A stretch of 64,000 nt of DNA from positions 372,001 through 436,000 of the forward strand of contig JACKHM010000001.1 in assembly GCA_020638995.1 (NCBI GenBank), given 5' to 3'. Numbering within the stretch: position 1 is the stretch's first letter; each line of letters starts with the position of its first letter. A program made the position numbers and the translations under genes. Below, one piece after another: positions 53,905 to 63,679 of the stretch. The stretch comes from Planctomycetaceae bacterium (GTDB taxonomy: Bacteria; Planctomycetota; Planctomycetia; Pirellulales; Pirellulaceae). A model generated the notes under the pieces. That model did not search any database. It was not told the DNA's origin and saw only the letters and a program-made list of their open reading frames with translations.

Positions 53905-54087
53905 TTTTTCGCGCCTTCCTGGCTGTGTGCTGATCATCAATCCTAAACGATCGGTCAGGGAGTCTAATAGAATGCGTATCGCGAAGCAATCCGAAGCGAG
54001 CGTGAGCCAGTTGCTAGCACTCCCAGCGACCTTGGACCGTCGGCGCCGATCTGATACAAGTTCGCTTCCGCTCTAACCGCTCCACGG

Positions 54088-56094
54088 ATGGACCCCATGA
54101 AGAGTTTCGCCCGCGCCATTGGCCTCGCAATTCGTAACCGCCCAACGCTGCTCGGCGTGATATTTACATCGCTCGTCGTCGGCGTGCTATGGGGCGCAAA
54201 TATCGGCGTTGTGTATCCCTTTGCCGAAGTCGTATTCAAAGGTCAAACCTTACAGGACTGGGTCGATAACGAGATCGATAATTCTGAAAACCGCGCCGCA
54301 GAGTTGTCGAGCGAAAGCTCTCATCTGCGCGACACTTTGCCGTCTCTCGTCGGCAACGACTATCGTTTGGCCTCTCATCGAATCGCCTACCTGGCGGTGG
54401 ATCGGGTTGCAGAATTGAAAGCCGCAGAAGGCTATCGATGGATTCAACCGCATGTTCATGCCTACCTTCCCCAAACGGCTTTCAATACGCTGCTTCTGCT
54501 CGTCGGAATACTGATCGTCGGGACGGCCATCAAAGATGCATTCCTTGTTGCAAACTTAGTGCTCGTCGAGCGGCTGGTTCAGTTAGCAGGTTATGATCTT
54601 CGCAAACAGTTTTTTCGTCAGACCCTGCGTTTGGATCTGGCGTCTTTCGGTGACTCGCGAAATAGCGAGTTGCTCAGCCATTTTACCTACGATCTCAACG
54701 GAGTTGTGCTCGGGTTAAACACACTCTTTGGGAAGGCACTTCGTGAACCGCTGAAGATGGCTGCGTGCCTGATCGGAGCCAGTCTCATCAGTTGGCGGCT
54801 TTTGCTCTTCTCACTGATGGTTTCACCACCGGCCCTGATCTTGATGCAGCGGCTCGCGAAATCGATCAAGCGAGCCAATCGACGAGCCATGGAAGAGATG
54901 TCGCAACTCTACAACACGTTGACCGAAACATTCACCGGAATTCAAACCGTCAAGGCATTTACGATGGAAGGGTTCGAGCGGAATCGCTTTCATCAATCCG
55001 CGAAGGAGTTTTTTCGTAAATCGTTGAAAATCGTCTTCTACAATTCGCTGACCAAGCCGGTCACAGAGATCCTGGGGATCGGAGTCATTTCGCTGGCGCT
55101 CGTCGCAGGGGCATACCTGGTTCTCAATCAAGAGACGCATCTGCTCGGCATCCGCATCTGTGACACACCGATGAGCCTCGGCAAGCTGCTCCTCTTCTAT
55201 GGGCTGCTAGCCGGAGTCAGCGACCCCGCACGGCGGCTTTCCGACGTGTTCTCCGCCCTCCAAGCGGGCGCCGCTGCTGCAGAACGTATCTTTCCCGTCA
55301 TGGATCGCGAGCCAGCGATCGTCGAAACAGATGCCGCGCGAACAACCTCGACACCGCATCATCGTCTGCGATTCGAAGACGTAGAATTCCACTATCAACC
55401 GGGTCAACCCGTCCTGAACGGAGTCAGCCTGGATATCAAGTTCGGCGAGACAATCGCCATCGTCGGTCCTAACGGCTGTGGAAAGAGCACGCTGATCAAT
55501 ATGTTGCCGCGGTTCTATGATCCGGTCAGCGGTTCAATTCGCTTTGACGACGTCGATCTGCGCGAAATGCGCTTTCGCGACATTCGAAAGCGCGTCGGAC
55601 TCGTTACACAGCAAACGCATCTGTTCGATGACACCATCTTGAACAACATTCGCTACGGATCGCCGAACGCAACAGATGAAGAAGCCATCGAAGCTGCCAA
55701 GAAGGCACATGCCGACCGCTTCATTCTCGAAAAGCTGGAAAATGGTTACGAGACCTATGTCGGGCAAGGTGGTTGTCGGTTATCGGGTGGACAACGACAA
55801 CGCATCGCCTTGGCGCGAGCAATTTTGCGTGACCCCGAGGTTCTTGTATTGGACGAGGCAACCAGCCAGATCGACATCGAGAGCGAGCAGCTGATCCATC
55901 AAGCACTCGAAGAATTCGTTCGCGATCGCACCGCCATCATGATCACCCACCGGCTTTCAACGCTTACGCTGGCCGACCGAGTCGTCGTTATGGAAGCCGG
56001 CAAGATCATCGACGTCGGCTCGCACGTGGAACTGATGCAACGCTGCCCGCTGTACCGCCGCTTGCACGAGATTCACTTCAAGCAAAGTGCCTAG
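54088..56094 (+). CDS. ABC exporter, MsbA-like fused permease and ATPase
   Basis: The 668-residue half-transporter has a first helix at about 28-52, then an unusually long soluble insertion of about 90 residues (VDNEIDNSENRAAELSS...) before the second helix near 130-155. Further membrane helices follow, then the ATPase: Walker A GPNGCGKST (near 459-467), signature LSGGQRQRIALARAI and Walker B VLVLDEATSQID. It should export lipids or a hydrophobic product as a dimer. The insertion is not typical of MsbA. Confidence 0.88.
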   Translation: MDPMKSFARAIGLAIRNRPTLLGVIFTSLVVGVLWGANIGVVYPFAEVVFKGQTLQDWVDNEIDNSENRAAELSSESSHLRDTLPSLVGNDYRLASHRIAYLAVDRVAELKAAEGYRWIQPHVHAYLPQTAFNTLLLLVGILIVGTAIKDAFLVANLVLVERLVQLAGYDLRKQFFRQTLRLDLASFGDSRNSELLSHFTYDLNGVVLGLNTLFGKALREPLKMAACLIGASLISWRLLLFSLMVSPPALILMQRLAKSIKRANRRAMEEMSQLYNTLTETFTGIQTVKAFTMEGFERNRFHQSAKEFFRKSLKIVFYNSLTKPVTEILGIGVISLALVAGAYLVLNQETHLLGIRICDTPMSLGKLLLFYGLLAGVSDPARRLSDVFSALQAGAAAAERIFPVMDREPAIVETDAARTTSTPHHRLRFEDVEFHYQPGQPVLNGVSLDIKFGETIAIVGPNGCGKSTLINMLPRFYDPVSGSIRFDDVDLREMRFRDIRKRVGLVTQQTHLFDDTILNNIRYGSPNATDEEAIEAAKKAHADRFILEKLENGYETYVGQGGCRLSGGQRQRIALARAILRDPEVLVLDEATSQIDIESEQLIHQALEEFVRDRTAIMITHRLSTLTLADRVVVMEAGKIIDVGSHVELMQRCPLYRRLHEIHFKQSA

Positions 56095-56115
56095 TGCTTT
56101 GTGACAGCAAAAAAC

Positions 56116-56169
56116 TAGGGTGCATGAAATGCACCGGAGGATGACGATTTGGTGATTCCATGCACCCTA
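56116..56169. repeat. Inverted repeat after the ABC exporter
   Basis: TAGGGTGCATG and CATGCACCCTA bracket 32 bp that hold further short complementary pieces. It is 21 bp after the exporter stop and resembles an intergenic palindromic repeat. Confidence 0.6.
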
Positions 56170-56334
56170 CATACTGGTCGCACTAGTAGCGTCAAACCCA
56201 ACCACGAAGCAACGATACAGCGATAGCATCTGTCATGCCCCTCTAGTCACCGCGGGGCCCAACACTCAAGCTGCGTCAGGTCACAGTCGTTCGTCGGCTA
56301 TCGAAGTTTTCAGATTCGTATCTATAATCGCTCC

Positions 56335-57660
56335 ATGTCTTCCGCCGCATCTTCCGTTAGCAACACCGACGGCCCCCCATCGAAATCGTCGAATAGGCTC
56401 ACGGATTCTGGCCCACACAATGCCCTGGCGGCTCCCCGAAACTTTGCAATGCTGGCGATTTATCAGATCGTCATGCGAACCGGCTGGATCTTCAAGACGG
56501 AGAGCATCATCATGCCTGCCGTCGTGGACTATATCTCGGGAGCAGGTTGGATTCGTGGTTGTTTGCCGCTGTTAAATCGATTCGGACACAGCGTCCCGCC
56601 AGTGCTGTTGGCTCGGCAAGTCAAACTCCAACCGCAAAAAAAGTGGATGGTCTTCGGTACAACCGCGCTGATGTCCGGACTCTTCCTGTTGCTCACATGG
56701 CTATTCTTCATGGGCTTTGCCGCGCGAAAAGCGGCGTGGATGCCGATCGCTTTCCTGATCATCTACGCAGCGTTCTTTACCTGCATCGGTCTGAATCAAC
56801 TCGCCTTTACGACACTGCAGGGGAAGCTGGTCGAAGCGAACCGGCGCGGTCGTTTGTTGCTCGTCTCGAACACTGTCGGCGCAGTTAGCGCGGTCTTGTG
56901 TGCGTTCTTATTGCTCTCCCAATGGTTGAGCGAGGAAGGTGCGCGCTATGATCTGATCTTTGGATTCTCGGGCATCCTGTTCGGTGGATCGGCAGTTGCC
57001 ATGTTGTTTGTCATCGAGTCAAAAGATTCTTTCCAACAAGAAGCCGCTGCGCATCCGATTCACTACTTCGCAGACGCCTATCGTGTTCTAGCGGCCGACC
57101 ACAACTTTCGCATGTTGGCGACGGTCGCTTCGCTGTTCGGTGTGTCGTTCATGCTGTTCCCGCACTATCAGAGCCTGGGACTACAGACGATGAAGCTTCC
57201 CACAAAGAGCCTTATGTGGTGGGTCATCATTCAAAACTTGGGAACGGGTTTGGTCAGCGTCCCAATCGGTGGCCTCGCCGACCGCCATGGAAACCGACTC
57301 GTATTGCGATTTGCCTTGCTGGGGATCGCTGCAGCGCCCCTTCTTGCGATCGGACTTCTTCACTCGGGAACGCTTGGCATCCGGCTCTACAGCTCGGTCT
57401 TCGTCCTTGTTGGCATGACTCCCGTCGTCCTGCGAACCCTACAGAACTATACCCTGGAAATCGCCGAGCCGGAACATCATGCCGTCTACCTCAGCACGCT
57501 CAGCCTTTGCATGGCGGGGCCCATGTTCCTTTCACCTTTAGCGGGATACTTCATTGACCGAGTCGGCTTCGAGGCCGTATTCTTAACCATCGCGGGACTG
57601 ATCTCCGCCAGTTGGCTGTTGACGTTCCGCTTGCACGAACCGCGTCACAATAGCGACTAG
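56335..57660 (+). CDS. MFS transporter
   Basis: The 441-residue protein has about 12 hydrophobic helices, with a loop GGLADRHGNRLVLRFAL in the second half matching the MFS A-like motif, and a second GYFIDRVGFEAVFL. The N-terminal about 35 residues are Ser/Asn-rich and soluble. The substrate is unknown. It precedes the FtsX-like permease on the same strand by 60 bp. Confidence 0.82.
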   Translation: MSSAASSVSNTDGPPSKSSNRLTDSGPHNALAAPRNFAMLAIYQIVMRTGWIFKTESIIMPAVVDYISGAGWIRGCLPLLNRFGHSVPPVLLARQVKLQPQKKWMVFGTTALMSGLFLLLTWLFFMGFAARKAAWMPIAFLIIYAAFFTCIGLNQLAFTTLQGKLVEANRRGRLLLVSNTVGAVSAVLCAFLLLSQWLSEEGARYDLIFGFSGILFGGSAVAMLFVIESKDSFQQEAAAHPIHYFADAYRVLAADHNFRMLATVASLFGVSFMLFPHYQSLGLQTMKLPTKSLMWWVIIQNLGTGLVSVPIGGLADRHGNRLVLRFALLGIAAAPLLAIGLLHSGTLGIRLYSSVFVLVGMTPVVLRTLQNYTLEIAEPEHHAVYLSTLSLCMAGPMFLSPLAGYFIDRVGFEAVFLTIAGLISASWLLTFRLHEPRHNSD

Positions 57661-57720
57661 CTGCCGCCTTCCACCGAACAGCCCGCCCACCACCACGAAC
57701 AACAACACGAGCGAATTGCC

Positions 57721-59058
57721 ATGAGCACGTTTCAATTGCTGTGTGCCGAACTGCGTCATCGCAGGATGAACGTCATTCTCAGTCTTTGTGCGTTAATTGC
57801 GGCGGCAACCTTGTTTGTCGCAAGTCCCACGCTGCTACGCGGCTATCAGCAAGAGTCAGGTCGTCGACTCGCCGAGATGCAGCAGGAAACGGATCGCGAA
57901 CTCCAAGCTATGCAAGACAAGGCCAAAGCCGACCTTGCCGAGTTGGACACCCGTACGAAGCGGATCATGCGGGACCTTGGCTTCAACTTGCGGATCGTGC
58001 ATCAAAATACCGACTTGGGCCAGTTGTATGCGAACTTCGTTTCCTACGACATGCCCGAGGAGTACGTCCAGAAGCTCGCCGCCAGTCCCGAGATCACGAA
58101 GATCGTCCACCTTGTTGCATCACTCAAGCAAATGGTCGAATGGGACGACAAGCCACGTTTGCTGGTTGGGATCGCGCCCGAAGCAACGCAATCACACATC
58201 GAAAAGAAAGCGCCCATGGGTCTGCAAGTGAAGCCGGGGATGGTTTACCTGGGACAGCTCGCAGCCGAGGGACATGCCGTTGGCGACAAGGTCGCGATCC
58301 TCGGAAAGCAATTCGAAGTAGCTCACATATTGCCCGCACACGGTCGTGCAGACGAAGACATTGCGATCTTCATGAATCTCGCGGACGCACAAGAGGTTCT
58401 CGAAAAGCCCGGCAAGATCAGCGAGATCCTGGCCCTTGGCTGCAAGTGCAAAACCATCGATCGAGTCGAAGAAGTTACTGCTCAACTCGAGACCGTGTTG
58501 CCTGATACCAAGGTCACCGAACATCGGTTGCAAGCAGTCGCGCGCGAGGACCAACGCAAACTGGTCGAAGCTCACCACCAGCAAACGATGCAAGACTACG
58601 AGGCCAATCGCCAGAAAATCGCTCAACAAGAGACGACCCATCGCGGCCAAGTCGCAGGACTGTTATCCAGTGTAACCTCGGTTGTCACTCCGTTGATCGT
58701 CTTTGTATGTGCGTTGTGGGTCGGGCTGCTTGCGTGGGCAAACGTCCGCGAGCGTCGCGCGGAAATTGGACTACTTCGCGCGATCGGCAAACGCAGCGGC
58801 AGCATCGCCACGTTGTTCCTCGGCAAGGCAATGCTGTTGGGTTTGGCCAGCGGCGTTGTTGGCTGTCTCCTGGGCTATTTCGCTGCCCGATGGCTCGCAA
58901 CAAGTGTCTTCGAAGTTACAGTCGAAAGCTTCACACCTTCGCTACTGGCTTCCGTCTGCGCCATCCTGGGAACTCCGCTCATCGCCGCCATGGCCAGCTA
59001 CCTTCCAACTCTAGCCGCCGTAAACCAAGACCCCGCAGTCGTGCTCAGTGGCGAATGA
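57721..59058 (+). CDS. FtsX-type ABC permease without adjacent ATPase
   Basis: The 445-residue protein has one N-terminal helix (about 19-38), a coiled coil (about 45-75), a periplasmic MacB-like domain and a C-terminal group of three helices from about 320. Between them is RRAEIGLLRAIGKRSGSIATL, the cytoplasmic contact loop, and the end is AVNQDPAVVLSGE. It is a half-size MacB/LolC-like permease. The ATPase it needs is not adjacent, so it may use one encoded elsewhere. Confidence 0.8.
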   Translation: MSTFQLLCAELRHRRMNVILSLCALIAAATLFVASPTLLRGYQQESGRRLAEMQQETDRELQAMQDKAKADLAELDTRTKRIMRDLGFNLRIVHQNTDLGQLYANFVSYDMPEEYVQKLAASPEITKIVHLVASLKQMVEWDDKPRLLVGIAPEATQSHIEKKAPMGLQVKPGMVYLGQLAAEGHAVGDKVAILGKQFEVAHILPAHGRADEDIAIFMNLADAQEVLEKPGKISEILALGCKCKTIDRVEEVTAQLETVLPDTKVTEHRLQAVAREDQRKLVEAHHQQTMQDYEANRQKIAQQETTHRGQVAGLLSSVTSVVTPLIVFVCALWVGLLAWANVRERRAEIGLLRAIGKRSGSIATLFLGKAMLLGLASGVVGCLLGYFAARWLATSVFEVTVESFTPSLLASVCAILGTPLIAAMASYLPTLAAVNQDPAVVLSGE

Positions 59059-59743
59059 TACATGCGAGTGCAATTTCGACAGCGGGCACTTCGCAACCCC
59101 GAGAGTACCCGCTGACATGTCTAGCCGTGCGATCATTATGTGTTGGTTGCTTGAGTTCCTATCAATGATGGGGATCTCCAAATGACACAAACGCAGAGGT
59201 TTCTTTGTTCAGCTCTCGTATGGTCGCTCGTTGTTTCTGGATGGTTTCTATCTTGCAGGTCCCCAGCTAACAATGATGACATTTCAGGGACCGTATGACG
59301 ACATAGCGATCATGAGCGTTCGTATGATTGCAAAGCAATTGCCATGACGGCTCGTGGAAAAAATTACTTACTCGGACTTCTCCAAATACGGGTAACCGAA
59401 CTACTCGCCCCTTGCATAACTTCAGGCGAGACTGAAGCGGGCGCTTTGGTGGCGTTTTGCCTCGTTCATCACAACGGAGGTGCGTACACCTGACCGGTCC
59501 CAGCTCGCATTGCATTTCTCACACAGTCGATGCATCGAGCGAGCGTTTGCTGGTGTTCCGATCTCGCGTTCGGACTTAAGGCGGATCAAGACCTACAAAG
59601 CGTGACCTGTCAAGTTTTCCCCGTCTCGGTTCGAGTTGCTATCGTGTTTTCCAAGGGGTAACTTGTGCATGAGGTTGGCGACGAATGGCATCGCATCAAT
59701 TCTGGTCGTGCCAAGTATAACTATTCGCAAAGAGGAGACTCAC
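59059..59743. other. Long intergenic region, mostly without genes
   Basis: The 685-bp gap contains only the short lipoprotein-like frame at 59182-59298. No hairpin with a U-run or other motif was recognised. Confidence 0.4.
59182..59298 (+). pseudogene. Short lipoprotein-like fragment
   Basis: The 38 codons encode a signal sequence with lipobox (WSLVVSGWFLSC) and end at DDISGTV. Many planctomycete lipoproteins continue from this point as SGTVT.DG. (carboxypeptidase regulatory-like fold). Here a TGA follows directly, so the gene appears cut. GGGGAT precedes the ATG. It could also be a real small lipoprotein. Confidence 0.4.
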
Positions 59744-62098
59744 ATGTCCAAACCAACAACTTGCTTGTTGGCTTGCGGAATCACGCTCCTCTTGGGGTGT
59801 CAGCCCAATCGTCAAGTTCCGTTAGCTACACCTGGGTCTGACAGCGATAGAGCGGAATCGCACGGCAAGTTGGATACGGCGACTCGAGACGCGAACCCGC
59901 AAACCGCCTCCGAATCTGAACTAAACGATGAAGTAGAAGATGCGGCCCAATCCACTTCAGCGGTGGACGTCCATGAAATCATCGAATTGGAGTTCACTGG
60001 GGACGAAAACTTCGATATGCATTTGCGGCGAGACGGAAATCCGTTTCCAACCGAACCAATTCTCTTCGCAGAGGAATTTCAGAACCGCATTTTGGAATTC
60101 AAGTTGATCGACGCCGAAGACTACGAGCGATTGACAAAAGACACCGGAGAAGCACGGAGTGTCGGAGCAGAGTTTTTGAGGAAATCGATCGCCGCAAGGC
60201 ACCAGCGTTCTGTCAGCGAAATCGAACAGGCGCGGGAAATTGGCAAACGTGCGATTGCGTCGGGAAGCACCGATCCGCTGATTCGAGCAGAGTTGGAAGC
60301 CATCAAAGGTCGCTCGCTTACGCTCGACGATGTCGCCACGATGACAATCGCAATCGAAGAAATGAAAGACGTAGGATATCGTCCGGTTGCTCAGTTTCTC
60401 TATTACCACAATGTCTTTTTGTTCAATATCGAAGAGAGAACATTGACGCTGAAGCACAGCGGGGCATTACGAAATCATGTTGTGGCGATGCTTCGATCAC
60501 ATCCGCCAGATGAAAAGTACTTGCGTGCTGCTGCAGTACTTCTCCAACTCGCCATGCAGGTCATACAATTTGCAGGCCTGGAGGAAACCAAGCGTTTGGT
60601 GGACGCATGTCTTGCGATCAAAGATCTCGATCCGTGGCTCAAGTATCTGCTGGTGGGACAATATTATGTCGCGTTGGGCTGGGAGTACCGCGGCATGGGC
60701 GTGGCGAGCGAAGTCACAGATGAGGGCTGGGAACAATTCGGAAAGTACCTGACCGAAGCAGGAAAGTGTTATACACGCGCATGGCAACTGAGGCCTGACT
60801 TCCCGGAAGCAGCCACAAGTTTGATCAACGTATCGATGGCTGGCGGTGACCAGCGATACACTCCGCGAGGTTGGTTTGACTGTGCTATTCGCGCTCAGTT
60901 TGACCATCAAGATGCCTACTGGACCTTGCATGGTGCCTTGCAACCGAGGTGGAGCGGAGACCGTACTGCATCACCCAAATTCATTCGTGAGGTATTGGGA
61001 TCGACGCAATACAACAGTCAAGTGCCTTATTGGGGCTTACTCCTGCTCGAGCGAGATGTCGACAACATTCGCGGTAGGGGATCTGTGATTTGGCAGGAAG
61101 CGGGAAACTACGACGCGGTAAAAAAGATGATTCATGGCTATCTCGCGTACGAAGATCCTGCGATATCGACTGCCCTCTTGCGTTCCCAACTCGCAGCAGC
61201 CGCTTCGTATACCGAAGACTATGTAACTGCGAACGACGCCTTTCAAGGTTTAGCTGATGACGAGATTTACCACGTCATCTTCGGAAAACTTAAGCTGAAC
61301 CCATTTGAAGCGAAACGGCTCGCGTCGGTATTGTCAGGGCCAGCCGCTGAACGGCTATCGGAGCTGGATTGGTCGCGTTTGAAGTCGGATTACCTCTCGG
61401 TCGATGAACTAAATGTGTACGCCACCGAACTGGCTGCCTTACGTCAGCTTGATCCGGCCGAGGCTTCGCAACCCTATTGGGACTCGCTAGAGCAACCTAT
61501 ATCTTGGCGAACGAAATATTTGACTGGTGATTGGGTTAACTTGACCTTTGCTGAAGGCATGCCGGGTTGGCAAATACGAGGAGCAGAATACAAGATCGAA
61601 AGCGTCGACAGCGTGGTGGTTACCTCGATTCCAGATTCAGGTCCACTGCAATTAGGCTGTGGTTTTGCCATCGATCCCCCGTTCACAGTGGAACTAAAAG
61701 TCGAAGACGCCGAGCCGGATCGTTTTTGTCCGGAAGTAGGGGTTCTCTTCGGCGACCCTGCGCCTGCAAACTGGGAGGGTAAATACCTCTGGATCGACCC
61801 AAGTCAACAACTCTTTGGGCGCGAGCGGGTCATGAGTCGACATGAGGGCGAAGAATATAAGCTAAACAAAACAACGCATATCTTAGTTCACGCGTGGAAG
61901 GACGACTACCAAAGATTCTTAAATGGGACTTTGGCAGACTGCGAGTACGTGAAAGACTTGGTTCCAAATGGGCAATTGACTTTTGGATTGCCTCATACAG
62001 CGATGCCATTTCAATCTGTTTCCATTCGTTTCTCCAACATCCGCGTACGCAGGCTCACAATCCCTGGTCCAAACGAAAGTACAGCGATACCGCAGTAA
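59744..62098 (+). CDS. Large lipoprotein with TPR-like middle and LamG-like C-terminal domain
   Basis: The 784-residue protein has a lipobox signal (LLACGITLLLGC). The mature part starts with a Ser/Asp/Glu-rich linker, then a long helical, TPR-like body (KCYTRAWQLRPDFPEAATSL and similar). From about residue 590 a beta-rich domain (FAEGMPGWQIRGAEYKIES, VSIRFSNIRVRRL) resembles LamG/DUF1080-type jelly-roll domains common in planctomycetes. ATG 59744 has AGAGGAG upstream; the frame extends to 59636 without a better start. Envelope-located, function unknown. Confidence 0.75.
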   Translation: MSKPTTCLLACGITLLLGCQPNRQVPLATPGSDSDRAESHGKLDTATRDANPQTASESELNDEVEDAAQSTSAVDVHEIIELEFTGDENFDMHLRRDGNPFPTEPILFAEEFQNRILEFKLIDAEDYERLTKDTGEARSVGAEFLRKSIAARHQRSVSEIEQAREIGKRAIASGSTDPLIRAELEAIKGRSLTLDDVATMTIAIEEMKDVGYRPVAQFLYYHNVFLFNIEERTLTLKHSGALRNHVVAMLRSHPPDEKYLRAAAVLLQLAMQVIQFAGLEETKRLVDACLAIKDLDPWLKYLLVGQYYVALGWEYRGMGVASEVTDEGWEQFGKYLTEAGKCYTRAWQLRPDFPEAATSLINVSMAGGDQRYTPRGWFDCAIRAQFDHQDAYWTLHGALQPRWSGDRTASPKFIREVLGSTQYNSQVPYWGLLLLERDVDNIRGRGSVIWQEAGNYDAVKKMIHGYLAYEDPAISTALLRSQLAAAASYTEDYVTANDAFQGLADDEIYHVIFGKLKLNPFEAKRLASVLSGPAAERLSELDWSRLKSDYLSVDELNVYATELAALRQLDPAEASQPYWDSLEQPISWRTKYLTGDWVNLTFAEGMPGWQIRGAEYKIESVDSVVVTSIPDSGPLQLGCGFAIDPPFTVELKVEDAEPDRFCPEVGVLFGDPAPANWEGKYLWIDPSQQLFGRERVMSRHEGEEYKLNKTTHILVHAWKDDYQRFLNGTLADCEYVKDLVPNGQLTFGLPHTAMPFQSVSIRFSNIRVRRLTIPGPNESTAIPQ

Positions 62099-62436
62099 CA
62101 TCAAAAGGCTCCACGCTCACGACCTCAATAGAGACGCCCACCTATTGAGACTTTCTGTCGACGTCGCTCAAGGAGTATTTGACGCTGTTGGATTGGAACG
62201 TCAGGGGCGAGTGGACTAGCGGGGTTCTATTCCGGCCGGCCGGCTGTGCTTCGATATTCGAGTGGTTGGGGATCGAGTCGTCGATGTGGTGCGATTTTGT
62301 GTGGAACTTCAAAGGCTACTTCGTTCGCAGCACCACGACCTCCTTCGGGGCGCGTTAACGCGAGATCAAGGTCTCCGATCGCGTCGCTTCGAGGGCCGAA
62401 GTTGCTTGCAGCTTGGTCGGGTCGCTACTAATTCGC
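62099..62436. other. Convergent intergenic region with one hairpin
   Basis: CTCAATAG and CTATTGAG form a hairpin at 62124-62149, 25 bp after the lipoprotein stop, followed by ACTTTCTG. It may be a weak terminator. No gene was recognised in the rest of this 338-bp gap. Confidence 0.45.
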
Positions 62437-63387
62437 TCAGTCTTTCATTACGTGCGTTTTACGCTCAATCGCTATCTCACTCGCTATCGCCCAGACGCGT
62501 GCCAAGATCGTTCCCGTCAACATGCAACCAAAGGTATAGATCGCTGGTGCGATGGCGACGCCGGCTTCGCTGGGAAATAGCTTGACGGCAAGTGCCGCGC
62601 CAAGCCCCGCGTTTTGCATGCCCACCTCGAGCGTCAGCGCACGGCGCATCGGCTCGGGCAACTTCATTCCCAAACCGCCAACGTAGCCAGCCAAGTATCC
62701 GAGGAAATTAACCGCCAGCAGCGCACCGAACAAGTCGAATTGAAGCTGTTCGAGTTGCGGCTTTGAGATGGCAACGACGATGGCGATGATCCAGAGTATC
62801 GCGAGATTCGCCACGACCGAGCCGTACTTGTGCGAAGGCTTCTCCAGGATCGGAAACCGACACCGGAGCAGGTGGCCCACGAGAACGGGAACAACGACGG
62901 TCAGCACCAGCGTCTTGCTCGCGTTCCACAGCACAGCACCATCGACACCATCCTTACTTTGCAACGCAAGTGCCAGAACGAGCGGCACAGCAACTGGCGA
63001 TAGAAGTGTTGCCGCGGTAGTCAGGCTTACTGAGTAGCTTGTATTTCCGCGAGCGTTCAGCGTCAAAACATTGGATGCCATTGCGCCGGGAACACATCCG
63101 ACAACGACAATCCCGATAAAGGCATCGCCCGTCAGGCCAAATGCCTTTCCCATACTAAACGCCAGCAACGGCATCACCGCATATTGAATCGCGGTGCCTC
63201 CAAAGACGGCGGGCCATCGTTCAAAGACTTGCCGCACTTCGTCCCGCGGCAACATCAAACCGATGCTGAACATGGTGACAGTGATCAGCGAGGGCAACAA
63301 CAGCTTCATGGTCGCGAACGACTCGTCCCAGTAGTACGCGACACCCGATGACAACAACAGCCACAGTAGTAAAAAGCGTTCAAGCAT
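62437..63387 (-). CDS. Bile acid:sodium symporter (SBF) family transporter
   Basis: The 316-residue protein has 9-10 hydrophobic helices. SBF-type motifs include GVAYYWDESFATMKLL, ITVTMFSIGLMLPRDEV, VGCVPGAMASNVLTLNARGN and LEVGMQNAGLGAALAVKLFP. Bacterial homologues carry organic anions or pantoate-like acids with sodium. The substrate here is unknown. It is convergent with the lipoprotein gene. Confidence 0.88.
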   Translation of the reverse strand: MLERFLLLWLLLSSGVAYYWDESFATMKLLLPSLITVTMFSIGLMLPRDEVRQVFERWPAVFGGTAIQYAVMPLLAFSMGKAFGLTGDAFIGIVVVGCVPGAMASNVLTLNARGNTSYSVSLTTAATLLSPVAVPLVLALALQSKDGVDGAVLWNASKTLVLTVVVPVLVGHLLRCRFPILEKPSHKYGSVVANLAILWIIAIVVAISKPQLEQLQFDLFGALLAVNFLGYLAGYVGGLGMKLPEPMRRALTLEVGMQNAGLGAALAVKLFPSEAGVAIAPAIYTFGCMLTGTILARVWAIASEIAIERKTHVMKD

Positions 63388-63679
63388 CAGACGACCTCAC
63401 CCAGTATTACGCCTCGGCCCGCCAGCAAAAGGTACTCGATCAATCTCCCGTTGGACACGGCACGCCAACCCATGAAGACCCCGCAGGCGTGGCATCGGTG
63501 CCCATACAGACCAAATCTCCCATAACCAACGGTAAAAAACTGTTAATGTGTAGGGATTAGTTGACTTGGTCGGTCGATTATGCCGATAATACTGCCGCTT
63601 AGGTCGTGGTGCCGCAGGGTTGCTCGACAACAAATTACCCAACCGGAATGTTTTTCTCCCCAAATCGAAGGTGATTCCC

